Shown here in pieces: positions 35,431 to 44,782 of a DNA stretch of 64,000 nt. The position numbers were made by a program, and so were the translations under genes. Each line of letters starts with the position of its first letter. The first letter of the stretch is position 1. Origin of the DNA: Citreicoccus inhibens. GTDB lineage: Bacteria > Myxococcota > Myxococcia > Myxococcales > Myxococcaceae. Under the pieces are notes generated by a model. The model was not told the origin of the DNA and did not search any database. It worked only from the letters and a program-made list of their open reading frames with translations. The stretch spans positions 248,001 through 312,000 of the forward strand of contig NZ_JAHNZT010000003.1 in NCBI RefSeq assembly GCF_019039035.1, given 5' to 3'.

Positions 35431-38400
35431 ATGGCGTCCAACCCCGACGACAAGCGCGCCCGATTGGCGCTCTTGCTGAAGGACAAGCAGGCGCAGGCGA
35501 CGAAGCAGGCGCCGCTGTCCTTCGGCCAGGAGCGCATGTGGTTCCTGGACAAGTGGAGTCCGGGCAGCGCCGCGCTCCACATGCCCGTGTCGGTGCGGAT
35601 GTCCGGCACGGTGCACCTGGAAGCGCTGCGCCAGGGGCTCAAGCTGCTGGCGGCGCGCCACGAGACGCTGCGCACCACGTTCCAGGACCGCGACGGCCGC
35701 CCGCAGCAGGTCATCACCACCAGCGCCGCACTGGAGCTGGAGCTCGTGGACCTCACCGCCGTGCCCGAGGCCCAGCGCGAGGAAGAGGCCCGCGCGCGCG
35801 TGGTGTCCCTGTCGCAGCAGCCCTTTGGCTTGGAGAAGGGGCCGCTGTGGCGCGCCTCGCTCCTGCGGCTGTCGGAGCGGGAGCACGTGCTGCTCGTCAA
35901 CATGCACCACATCGTCTCGGACGGGTGGAGCATGGGGGTGTTCGTCAGCGAGCTGGCCGCGCTGTATCGCGCGTGCGCCGAGGGACAGCCGTCCCCGCTG
36001 AAGCCCCTGCCCCTCCAGTACGCCGAGTACGCCGCGTGGCAGCGCGACTGGCTCCAGGGCGCGGAGCTGGAGCGTCAGCTCGCGTATTGGAAGCAGCGGC
36101 TCAACCCGAACGCGCTGCTGGAGCTGCCGGCGGACAAGGCTCGGCCGGCGCTGCTGAGTTCGCGCGGCGCGCGGCAGGTCCTCCACCTGTCCCCGGAGCT
36201 GACGCAGGGACTCAAGGCCCTCTCACAGCGCGAGGGGCGCACGCTGTTCGTCACCCTGCTGTCCGCGTTCCAGGTGCTGCTGTCGCGCTACACGGGCCAG
36301 GATGACGTGGTGGTGGGCACGCCCATCGCGGGCCGCTCGCGCACGGAGGTCGAGGGGCTCATCGGCCTTTTCGTCAACATGCTCGCCCTGCGCGCGGACC
36401 TCTCCGGACGCCCGACGTTCCGCGAGGTGATGCGCCGCGTGCACGAGACGACGCTGGATGCGTACGCGCACCAGGACGTCCCCTTCGAGCGACTGGTGGA
36501 TGGGCTCAAGCCCGAGCGGCACCTGAGCCACACGCCGCTGTTCCAGGTGATGTTCGTGCTCCAGAACGCGCCCATGCCGCCCCTGGAGGCACCGGGGCTG
36601 GTGATGGAGTCGCAGCCGGTGGACACGGGCACGACCAAGTACGACCTGTCCTTGCTCGTGGTGGACCTGCCCCAGGGCCTGCGCGTCACCGTCGAGTACA
36701 GCACCGACCTGTTCGAGGCGGAGACCGCCACGCGCGTGCTCGCGCACTACCGCGAGCTGTTGGAGGGCGTGGTCGCCCGGCCAGACACCGTCATCTCTCA
36801 GCTCCGCGTGCTGCCGGAGGCCGAGCGCCACCGCGTGCTCGTGGCGTGGAACGACACCGCGGCGCCCATGCCGGAGGGGGCCACGCTCACGTCGTTGATG
36901 GAGGCGCAGGCGGCTCGAACCCCGGACGCGGTCGCGCTGGAGTACGACGGCGCGCGGCTCACCTACCGGGAGCTGGATGCGCGGGCCAATCAGCTCGCGC
37001 ACGCGCTGCGCGCGCGGGGCGTGGGGCCCGAGTCTCGCGTGGGCCTGTGCGTGGAGCGCTCACTGGAGATGGTGGTGGGGCTGCTCGGCACGCTCAAGGC
37101 GGGCGGGGCCTATGTGCCGCTGGACCCGGGCTATCCCCCCGAGCGCCTCACGTGGATGCTGGAGGACGCGCGCCCCGCGGTGCTGCTCGTGCAGGAGCGG
37201 CTGCTGGCGCGACTGCCTGCTTCGCACGGGGCCCAGGTGCTCACGCTGGACACGGGCTGGGACGCCATCGCGCGCGAGCCCACCACGGCGCCGGACTCGC
37301 GTCCCACGCCGGACTCGCTGGCGTACATCATCTTCACCTCGGGCAGCACGGGCCGTCCCAAGGGCGCGATGAACGCGCACGGCCCCGTCGTCAACCGGCT
37401 GCTGTGGATGCAGGCCGCCTACGGCCTGCGCGCGCACGACGTGGTGCTGCAGAAGACGCCGTTCAGCTTCGACGTCTCCGTCTGGGAGTTCTTCTGGCCG
37501 CTGATGACGGGCGCGAAGCTCGTGATGGCGCGGCCCGGTGGGCACCAGGAGCCGGCGTACCTGTCACGGCTCATCACCGAGGCGGGCGTGACGACGCTGC
37601 ACTTCGTGCCGTCCATGCTCCAGGCCTTCCTGGATGAGCCCGGCGTGGAGCGCTGCGTGTCGCTGCGCCGCGTGGTGTGCAGCGGCGAAGCGCTGCCGCT
37701 GGAGCTGAAGGAGACGTGCCTGCGGAGGCTGCCGGGCGCGGGGCTGCACAACCTCTACGGCCCCACCGAGGCGGCCGTGGACGTGACCTATCACGCGTGC
37801 GTGGCGAACGATGGCCGCCGCTCGGTGCCCATTGGCAAGCCGGTGGCGAACACGCACATCCTCATCCTGGACGCGGAGCTTCAGCCCGTGCCGCAGGGCG
37901 TGGCCGGAGAGCTGTTCATCGGCGGCGTGCAGGTGGGTCGGGGCTATCTGTCCCGACCGGACCTCACCGCCGAGCGCTTCATTCCGGATCCGCACGCGGC
38001 CACGGCCGGCGCGCGCATGTACCGTACGGGCGACGTGGCGCGGTGGCTGCCGGACGGCGAAATCGAGTACCTGGGTCGCGCGGACTTCCAGGTGAAGATT
38101 CGCGGCCTGCGCATCGAGCTGGGCGAGATTGAGTCATCGCTGGAGAAGCACCCCACCGTTCGGCAGGCGGTGGTGCTCGCGCGCGAGGACAAGCCGGGTC
38201 AGAAGCGGCTCGTGGCCTACGTGGTGGCGCGTGAGGCCGAGGTGGACACGGTCGCGCTGCGCGCGTGGCTGCGCGAGCGGCTGCCCGAGTACATGGTGCC
38301 GTCCAACGTCGTGGTGCTGGAGCGCATGCCGCTCAGCCCCAACGGGAAGGCGGACCGCAAGGCGCTGCCCGCGCCGGAGATGGGCAAGGCGGATCCGTCG

Positions 38401-38763
38401 CGACCGTTCGAGGCGCCGCGCACGGACGTGGAGCAGAAGATCGCCCAGGCGTGGAAGGACCTGCTCCATGTGGAGCAGGTGGGGCTGGATGACGCCTTCT
38501 TCGAGCTGGGTGGCAACTCGCTCCTGGCGCTCCAACTGCACCGCCGGTTGACGTCGGAGCTGGGAGCGAAGCTGGCGTTGACGGAGTTGTTTCAGTACCC
38601 CACGGTGCGCTCGCTGTCGGAGCGCCTGTCGCGCCGAGACGAGGCGCCCGCGGTGGATGCGGCGCAGGCCGGGCGGGCGCGCGCCGAAGCGCGCCGCACG
38701 GTGAACCGTCGGGTGGGCAGCACGAGGGGACGCGTGGAGACGGACGGAGAGATGGATGAGTGA
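35431..38763 (+). CDS. NRPS module C-A-PCP, serine-specific
   Basis: An 1110-residue module starting one base after the previous stop, with AGGAGG just upstream inside the previous gene. The condensation domain (about 25-450) has HHIVSDG at 159-165, of the LCL/standard type. The adenylation domain (about 465-970) has FTSGSTGRPKG near 634. Reading the binding-pocket positions by alignment to GrsA gives D-V-W-H-V-S-L-V-D-K, which differs only conservatively from known serine codes, so L-serine is the expected substrate. PCP (about 995-1065) carries Ser1030 in GGNSLLA. There is no epimerisation or methylation domain. It takes the chain from the sulfotransferase-bearing PKS and passes it to the terminal PKS module, whose start overlaps its end by 8 bases. 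Confidence 0.95.
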   Translation: MASNPDDKRARLALLLKDKQAQATKQAPLSFGQERMWFLDKWSPGSAALHMPVSVRMSGTVHLEALRQGLKLLAARHETLRTTFQDRDGRPQQVITTSAALELELVDLTAVPEAQREEEARARVVSLSQQPFGLEKGPLWRASLLRLSEREHVLLVNMHHIVSDGWSMGVFVSELAALYRACAEGQPSPLKPLPLQYAEYAAWQRDWLQGAELERQLAYWKQRLNPNALLELPADKARPALLSSRGARQVLHLSPELTQGLKALSQREGRTLFVTLLSAFQVLLSRYTGQDDVVVGTPIAGRSRTEVEGLIGLFVNMLALRADLSGRPTFREVMRRVHETTLDAYAHQDVPFERLVDGLKPERHLSHTPLFQVMFVLQNAPMPPLEAPGLVMESQPVDTGTTKYDLSLLVVDLPQGLRVTVEYSTDLFEAETATRVLAHYRELLEGVVARPDTVISQLRVLPEAERHRVLVAWNDTAAPMPEGATLTSLMEAQAARTPDAVALEYDGARLTYRELDARANQLAHALRARGVGPESRVGLCVERSLEMVVGLLGTLKAGGAYVPLDPGYPPERLTWMLEDARPAVLLVQERLLARLPASHGAQVLTLDTGWDAIAREPTTAPDSRPTPDSLAYIIFTSGSTGRPKGAMNAHGPVVNRLLWMQAAYGLRAHDVVLQKTPFSFDVSVWEFFWPLMTGAKLVMARPGGHQEPAYLSRLITEAGVTTLHFVPSMLQAFLDEPGVERCVSLRRVVCSGEALPLELKETCLRRLPGAGLHNLYGPTEAAVDVTYHACVANDGRRSVPIGKPVANTHILILDAELQPVPQGVAGELFIGGVQVGRGYLSRPDLTAERFIPDPHAATAGARMYRTGDVARWLPDGEIEYLGRADFQVKIRGLRIELGEIESSLEKHPTVRQAVVLAREDKPGQKRLVAYVVAREAEVDTVALRAWLRERLPEYMVPSNVVVLERMPLSPNGKADRKALPAPEMGKADPSRPFEAPRTDVEQKIAQAWKDLLHVEQVGLDDAFFELGGNSLLALQLHRRLTSELGAKLALTELFQYPTVRSLSERLSRRDEAPAVDAAQAGRARAEARRTVNRRVGSTRGRVETDGEMDE

Positions 38764-41700
38764 CGCAGTGGATGGCGTGGAGCGGATCGCGATTGTCGGC
38801 CTGTCGGGGCGATTCCCCGGCGCGCGCGACCTGAAGGGTTTCTGGGACAACCTGCGGCGCGGCGCGGATGCGCGACGGGTGCCCACCGACGCGGAGCTGG
38901 ACGAGGCCGGCGTGCCGCGCGCCATGCGCGAGCTGCCCCAGTGGGTGCGCGCGTCGTACGTGCTGGAGGACGCGAGCCACTTCGACGCGGCGCTGTTCGG
39001 CTACAGCCCGCGCGAGGCGGAGCTGATGGATCCGCAGCAGCGGTTGTTCCTCGAGTGCTCGCTCGAGGCGATGGAGCACGCGGGCTATGACCCCGAGCGC
39101 ATCTCCGGCGCCGTGGCCGTCTTCGGCGCCACGAGCCCCAGCTCGTACCTGCTGCGCGCGCTCACCCGCCAGCCGGACCTGCTGGACACCGCCGGCACGT
39201 ACGCGCTGATGCTGGCCAACGACAAGGACTATCTCACCACGCGCGTGTCACACCGGCTGGGCCTGCGTGGCCCCAGCGTCGCGGTGCAGACGGCGTGCTC
39301 CAGCTCGCTCGTGGCCATTCACCTGGCCTGCCAGAGCCTGCTGTCGGGAGAGAGCGACATGGCGCTCACCGGCGGCACCTCCGTGTCGTTCCCGCAGACG
39401 GCAGGCTATCTGTACCAGGAGGGGATGATCCTCTCCCCGGACGGGTACTGCCGGGCCTTCGACGCGGACGCCAAGGGCACGGTGCGCGGCGCGGGCGCGG
39501 CGGTGGTGGTGCTCAAGCGCCTGTCCGACGCGGTGAAGGACCGAGACACCATCCACGCCGTCATCCTGGGCACGGCCATCAACAACGACGGCTCCGCGAA
39601 GGTGGGCTACACGGCCCCCAGCGTGGAGGGACAAGCGGCCGTGGTCGCCGAGGCGCTCGGCATCGCGGGCGTTGAGCCCGGCGACATCCAATACGTGGAG
39701 GCGCACGGCACCGGCACGCCCCTGGGAGACCCGATTGAAGTCGCCGCGCTGAACCAGGCGTTCGGCGGCACGGAGCTGGGGGCGCAGCGCTGCGTGCTCG
39801 GCTCCCTCAAGGCGAGCATTGGCCACCTGGACGCCGCGGCGGGTGTGGCCGGCGTGATGAAGACGGTGCTGGCCCTCCAGCACCGCGAGCTGCCGCCCAC
39901 GCCGCACTTCCAGCGTCCCAACCCGGCCATCGACTTCGCGGGCGGGCCCTTCTTCGTGACGTCCGAGGCGCGGCCTTGGGAGTCGCAGGGCGGGCCACGT
40001 CGCGCGGGCGTGAGCGCCTTCGGCATCGGCGGAACCAACGCGCACGTGGTGCTGGAGGAGGCCCCCGCGGCGGCTGCCGCCTCGGCCTCGCGCCGGCCGT
40101 GGCATGTGCTCACGCTGTCGGCTCGGACTCCCGCCGCGCTGGAGGCGGCCACGACCCGACTGGCTGACCACCTGGACGCGAACCCGCACCTGCCGTTGGC
40201 CGACGTGGCCTACACGCTGCAAGTCGGTCGTCGTGCGTATGAGCATCGCCGTGTGCTCGTTTGCCGTGACTCCGCGGATGCCCGCGAGGCGCTGCGTGAC
40301 GCGCGGCGCGCGCTGGGCGGCACGGGCACGAACACGCGCCGCCCGGTGGTGTTCGTGTTCTCCGGGCAGGGCACGCAGCACGTGGGGATGGCGCGCGGCC
40401 TCTACGAGTCCGAGCCCGTCTTCCGCAAGCACCTGGACGCGTGCTGCGACGCGCTGACGCCTCGGCTGGGGCGCGACTTGCGCGCGGTGCTCTTCCCCGC
40501 CCAGGGCGGAGAGGAGGCCGAGGCCCTGCTGCGGCGTACGGAGCTGGCCCAGCCCGCGCTGTTCGCGGTGGAGTACGCGCTCGCGCAGCTGTGGCGCTCG
40601 CTGGGCGTGGAGCCCGAGGCGATGGTGGGTCACAGCCTGGGGGAGTACGTGGCCGCGTGCCTCGCGGGCGTGTTCTCCCTGGAGGACGCGCTGTCGCTCG
40701 TGGCGACGCGAGGCCGGCTGATGCAGGCGCTGCCCTCGGGCGCGATGCTCTCCGTGCATCTGCCGGAGGCGGAGCTCTCGCCGCTCTTGCCCTCGGGTGT
40801 GTCGATCGCCGCGGCGAACGCGCCGGGGTTGACGGTGGCCTCGGGGCCCGAGGCGGACATCGTCGCGCTGGAGGCCGCGCTCACCCAGCGCGGCGTGGAG
40901 ACGCGGCGGCTGCACACGTCACACGCGTTCCACTCCGCGATGATGGATCCGGTGCTGGAAGCGTTCTCGCGCGAAGTGGCGCGCGTGCGCCTGTCTCCGC
41001 CCAAGATTCCCTACGTGTCCAACCTCACCGGCACGTGGGCGACGGAGGCGGTGGCGACGGATCCACGCGCCTGGACGCGACACCTGCGCGAGGCCGTGCG
41101 CTTCGGTGACGCGGCCACGCTGCTGTTCCAGAACCCGGAGCGCGTGTTCCTGGAGGTCGGCCCGGGCAACGCGCTGGCCACCCTGCTGCGACGCAACGCT
41201 CCGGCGGGCACGCACCCCATGGTGCTCACCTCGCTTCCGGGCCCTCGGGACGCGCAGCAGGACGCGCTCCACCACCTGACAGAGGCCACGGGCCGACTGT
41301 GGCTCGCGGGCGGCCGCGTGGAGCTGTCGCGCGGATACAAGGGAGAGCCCCGCCGCCGCGTGGGGCTCCCCGGCTATCCCTTCCAGCGCGAGCGCTTCGA
41401 TCTGCTCCGAGGGCCGCCTCCCGCGCGCGCGGCCGTGGCCACCTCTGAGACGCGAGCCGCTCCGGACGCTCGAGGCATGGAAGTGTCCACGCCCCACTGG
41501 CCTCGGACGCCGGCTTCCGTGACGGTGCCGTCGCTCCAGGGCCAGCGCTGGCTGGTGATGGAGTCGGACACGGCGCTCGCGGCGCGCGTGACGGAGCGCC
41601 TGCGGGGCGCGGGCGCGGACGTGGTGACGCTGGTGGCGCCCGAGCGCGGTGACGCTCCCGCGCAGCGCCGCTACGCGGTGAGCCCCGAGACGCTGGGCGA

Positions 41701-43285
41701 GACGCTGGAGCGGCTGCGCGAGGAGGGCTGGACGCCCGAGCGCATCGCATACCTGTGGCCGCTGACGGCCGTGGGCACGCCCGCCACCGAGGCCACGCTC
41801 GACGTGACGTTCCACGGCCTGATGGCCCTGGGCCGCGCGGTGGGGCCGACCGCGGAGGCCACGCCGGTGTCGCTGTGCGTGGTGACTCGCGGCGCGCGTG
41901 ATGTGACGGGCGAGGAGCCTCTGGATCCATGGCAGGCCGCGGCGGTGGGCGCGTGCCGAGTCATGGCCCAGGAGTATCCGGGCCTGCGCGCTCGGGCGGT
42001 GGACGTGACCTGGCCTGGAGAGCAGGCCGAGCTGGCCGCGCCCTGGGTGGAGCGGCTGGTGGCGGAGCTGGCGCGGGAGGGCACCGACGGGGTCGCGCTG
42101 CGCGGGGCGCACCGGCACGTCGAGGCGTTCGAGCCGGTGGCCGAGCCCGCCGCATCCGCGTCGCTGAAGCAGGGCGGCGTCCACGTCATCGTGGGTGGTC
42201 TGGGGCGCGTGGGGCTCGCGCTGGCGGAGGAGCTGACGGCGGCGGCCAAGCCCCGGCTCGTGCTGCTGTCGCGCAAGGGCCTGCCCGCGCCCGAGGAGTG
42301 GAACGCGTGGCTCGCGGGGCACGACGCCAAGGACGTCACGTCGCGAGCCATTGAGCGCGTGCGCGGCTTGGAGCGCGCCGGGGCCCAGGTGCTGGCGCTG
42401 CGCGCGGACGCGGGCGAGCCCGGCGAGCTGGAGCGCGCGTTCCAGCTCGCGGAGTCGCGCTTCGGACCGGTGGACGGCGTGTTCTACGCGGCGGGAGACG
42501 GCGGCATGTCCGCCCGCATCCCCGTGGCCGAGTCGACCCGCGAGGCAAGCGCGCCGCTCTTGCGCGCGCGCCTGGGGGGACTGACGCAGCTCGTGTCCGT
42601 CCTCGCGTCGCGGCGGCCTGACTTCGTCGCGGTGCACTCGTCGCTCACCACCGTACTGGGCGGCATGGCGTGCAGCGCGGTCGCCGCGGCGCACGCGGGC
42701 ATGGACGCGCTCGTGGCGCGACAGGCGCGGGGCGTGGGCACGCGCTGGTTCGCGGTGGACTGGGACGTGTGGGGCGTGGGCGAGGGCTTCCGCCCCGAGG
42801 CGGTCATCCCGCCCGGCGAGGGCTTCCGCCTGCTGCGCGGCCTGCTCACCTCCCCTCAGGGTGGACGATGGGTGGTGACGCGGGGTTCGCTCGCCACGCG
42901 GCGTCAAGCCGCGACGGCGGGACCGGCGCAGGCGACGGCGGGGTCGGCCCCGCCGGCCAACCGCCACCCGCGACCGCCCTTGGCCAATCCCTTCCTCGCG
43001 CCCCGGGATGAAACCGAGGAGCGCGTGGCGGGCATCTGGAGGGACCTGCTCGGCGTGGAGGAGGTCGGCATCACCGACAACTTCTTCGAGCTCGGCGGCC
43101 ACTCGCTGCTGGGCGTGCAGGTGCTCTCGCGAATCCGCGAGGCGTTCCACGTCGAGTTGCCCATGCGCGCGCTGTTCGACTCGCCCACGGTGGAGGTCAT
43201 GTCCGTGGCCATCGTCGAGGCCAGCGCGAAGCAGGTGGATCCGGCCGAGTTGGAGGCCCTGCTCGCGGAGTTGGAGCAAGGCTGA
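38756..43285 (+). CDS. Terminal PKS module KS-AT-KR(inactive)-ACP, no thioesterase
   Basis: A 1509-residue module. KS is complete (C181 in QTACSSSL, H317, H357 in a KASIGH variant). AT has S627 and HAFH (723-726), the malonyl type. KR has a good nucleotide motif (GGLGRVG) and Ser1296, but Val1309 sits where the catalytic Tyr should be (CSAVAAAH), so the beta-keto group on the serine-derived unit should persist. ACP Ser1450, followed by a short acidic tail ending near residue 1509. There is no TE, reductase or condensation-like release domain. A beta-keto thioester on an N-acyl aminoacyl chain can be attacked by its own amide nitrogen to give a tetramic-acid ring, so self-release is a reasonable inference. 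Start and stop overlap the previous gene (ATGAGTGA at 38756). Confidence 0.93.
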   Translation: MSDAVDGVERIAIVGLSGRFPGARDLKGFWDNLRRGADARRVPTDAELDEAGVPRAMRELPQWVRASYVLEDASHFDAALFGYSPREAELMDPQQRLFLECSLEAMEHAGYDPERISGAVAVFGATSPSSYLLRALTRQPDLLDTAGTYALMLANDKDYLTTRVSHRLGLRGPSVAVQTACSSSLVAIHLACQSLLSGESDMALTGGTSVSFPQTAGYLYQEGMILSPDGYCRAFDADAKGTVRGAGAAVVVLKRLSDAVKDRDTIHAVILGTAINNDGSAKVGYTAPSVEGQAAVVAEALGIAGVEPGDIQYVEAHGTGTPLGDPIEVAALNQAFGGTELGAQRCVLGSLKASIGHLDAAAGVAGVMKTVLALQHRELPPTPHFQRPNPAIDFAGGPFFVTSEARPWESQGGPRRAGVSAFGIGGTNAHVVLEEAPAAAAASASRRPWHVLTLSARTPAALEAATTRLADHLDANPHLPLADVAYTLQVGRRAYEHRRVLVCRDSADAREALRDARRALGGTGTNTRRPVVFVFSGQGTQHVGMARGLYESEPVFRKHLDACCDALTPRLGRDLRAVLFPAQGGEEAEALLRRTELAQPALFAVEYALAQLWRSLGVEPEAMVGHSLGEYVAACLAGVFSLEDALSLVATRGRLMQALPSGAMLSVHLPEAELSPLLPSGVSIAAANAPGLTVASGPEADIVALEAALTQRGVETRRLHTSHAFHSAMMDPVLEAFSREVARVRLSPPKIPYVSNLTGTWATEAVATDPRAWTRHLREAVRFGDAATLLFQNPERVFLEVGPGNALATLLRRNAPAGTHPMVLTSLPGPRDAQQDALHHLTEATGRLWLAGGRVELSRGYKGEPRRRVGLPGYPFQRERFDLLRGPPPARAAVATSETRAAPDARGMEVSTPHWPRTPASVTVPSLQGQRWLVMESDTALAARVTERLRGAGADVVTLVAPERGDAPAQRRYAVSPETLGETLERLREEGWTPERIAYLWPLTAVGTPATEATLDVTFHGLMALGRAVGPTAEATPVSLCVVTRGARDVTGEEPLDPWQAAAVGACRVMAQEYPGLRARAVDVTWPGEQAELAAPWVERLVAELAREGTDGVALRGAHRHVEAFEPVAEPAASASLKQGGVHVIVGGLGRVGLALAEELTAAAKPRLVLLSRKGLPAPEEWNAWLAGHDAKDVTSRAIERVRGLERAGAQVLALRADAGEPGELERAFQLAESRFGPVDGVFYAAGDGGMSARIPVAESTREASAPLLRARLGGLTQLVSVLASRRPDFVAVHSSLTTVLGGMACSAVAAAHAGMDALVARQARGVGTRWFAVDWDVWGVGEGFRPEAVIPPGEGFRLLRGLLTSPQGGRWVVTRGSLATRRQAATAGPAQATAGSAPPANRHPRPPLANPFLAPRDETEERVAGIWRDLLGVEEVGITDNFFELGGHSLLGVQVLSRIREAFHVELPMRALFDSPTVEVMSVAIVEASAKQVDPAELEALLAELEQG

Positions 43286-43372
43286 GTCGCACCATGGATT
43301 GACGGGGCCCACACGGTGTACGAACCGGGGGTGGGCCCCTCCCCCACGCGCCTACGACGAGCGAGAGCCAGA

Positions 43373-44782
43373 ATGAGCCTCCTGCAACGCATGACCATCA
43401 CCAACCCCCAGCGGGTCTTCTGGATGACCTGGCTGGGACAGCTCATCTCGCTGCTCGGCTCGGGGCTCACCAGCTTCGCGGTGGGGGTGCAGATCTTCCG
43501 GGACACCCAGTCCACCACCCAGTTCGCGCTGCTCACCTTCTTCTATTTCGCGCCCATGGTCGTCCTGGCGCCCATCGCCGGCGCGTACATCGACCGGTGG
43601 GACCGTCGGCGCGCCATGCTGCTGGCGGACCTGGGCAGCGGCGTGAGCACGATGTTCATCTTCGCGCTCGTGTTGGCGGGCAACCACGGGCTCATGGAAG
43701 TGCGCCCCTGGCACTTCTATCTGCCGGTGGGTCTGGCCGCGTGCTTCGGCGCGTTCCGCTGGCCGGCCTTCTACGCCACCGTGGCGCTGGTGGTGCCCAA
43801 GGAGCACCTGAGCCGCGCCAACGCCATGGGCGACATCGCGCACGGCGCGGGTCAGATTCTCTCGCCCATCATCGCCGGAGCGCTGGTGGCGCGCGTGGGC
43901 CTGCAGGGCGTCGTCCTCGCGGACCTGTCCTCGTTCGTGTTCGCGGTGGGAACGCTGTTGCTCGTGCGCTTCCCCCGGCCCACGGCCAGCAAGGAAGGTC
44001 AGGTGGGCAAGGGCTCGCTGCCCCAGGAGATTCGCCAGGGCTGGGCCTTCATCCGCGCGCGGCCCGGACTCTTCGGACTCCTGTGCTACTCGCTGCTCAC
44101 CAACTTCATCCTCGCGCTGGTGTCGGTGCTCATCACCCCGCTGGTGCTGAGCTTCACGGACATCCCCACGCTCGGTGTCATCCTCTCCATCGCGGGCACG
44201 GGCGCGCTCGCGGGCGGCGTGATGATGGGCGTGTGGGGCGGACCCAAGCGGCTCATCCTCGGCATGTTCGGGTTCCAGATCCTCTCGGGCCTGGTGCTGT
44301 TCCTCGCCGCGCCGCTGCCCAGCGTGCCCATCGTCGCCACGGCCGCGACGCTCTACCTGTTCTGCACCCCGCCCATGTCCGCGTGCAGCGCGGCCATCTG
44401 GCAGCGGAAGATTCCGCCTGACCTCCAGGGCCGCACCAGCTCCGTCAAGCGCATGTTCGTGCTGTGCGCGCCGCCGCTGGCGAGCCTCGCCGCGGGCCCC
44501 CTCGCGGACCACATGTTCGAGCCGTGGATGGCGCCGGGCGGCCTCTTGGCGAGCAGCTTCGGCGTGGTGTTCGGCGTGGGCAAGGGGCGCGGCATCGCGC
44601 TGCTGTTCCTCTTCCTGGGAATCGTGGTGCTCATCAACGTGCTGATGGCGTGGCTCAACCCGCGCGTGCGCAACGTCGAGGCCGAGCTGCCGGACGCGCT
44701 GCCCGAGGTCCCCACGCCCGCCAGCCTCTCGGATTCCGACGTCGCCCCGCTCACCCCCTCGCCCGGAGCCACCCCATCATGA
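43373..44782 (+). CDS. MFS exporter of the biosynthetic locus
   Basis: A 469-residue major facilitator protein with about 12 hydrophobic segments. It belongs to the MFS_3/enterobactin-exporter-like and macrolide-efflux-like group, judged by the N-terminal FWMTWLGQLISLLGSGLTSF, the segment AYIDRWDRRRAML (the loop 2-3 motif) and a polar Ser/Pro-rich C-terminus. It likely exports the locus product or gives self-resistance. The ATG at 43373 is chosen because similarity begins there; the preceding sequence is Pro/Arg-rich. It lies 87 bases after the last PKS gene, and its stop overlaps the acylase start by four bases (ATGA), so the two are translationally coupled. Confidence 0.88.
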   Translation: MSLLQRMTITNPQRVFWMTWLGQLISLLGSGLTSFAVGVQIFRDTQSTTQFALLTFFYFAPMVVLAPIAGAYIDRWDRRRAMLLADLGSGVSTMFIFALVLAGNHGLMEVRPWHFYLPVGLAACFGAFRWPAFYATVALVVPKEHLSRANAMGDIAHGAGQILSPIIAGALVARVGLQGVVLADLSSFVFAVGTLLLVRFPRPTASKEGQVGKGSLPQEIRQGWAFIRARPGLFGLLCYSLLTNFILALVSVLITPLVLSFTDIPTLGVILSIAGTGALAGGVMMGVWGGPKRLILGMFGFQILSGLVLFLAAPLPSVPIVATAATLYLFCTPPMSACSAAIWQRKIPPDLQGRTSSVKRMFVLCAPPLASLAAGPLADHMFEPWMAPGGLLASSFGVVFGVGKGRGIALLFLFLGIVVLINVLMAWLNPRVRNVEAELPDALPEVPTPASLSDSDVAPLTPSPGATPS

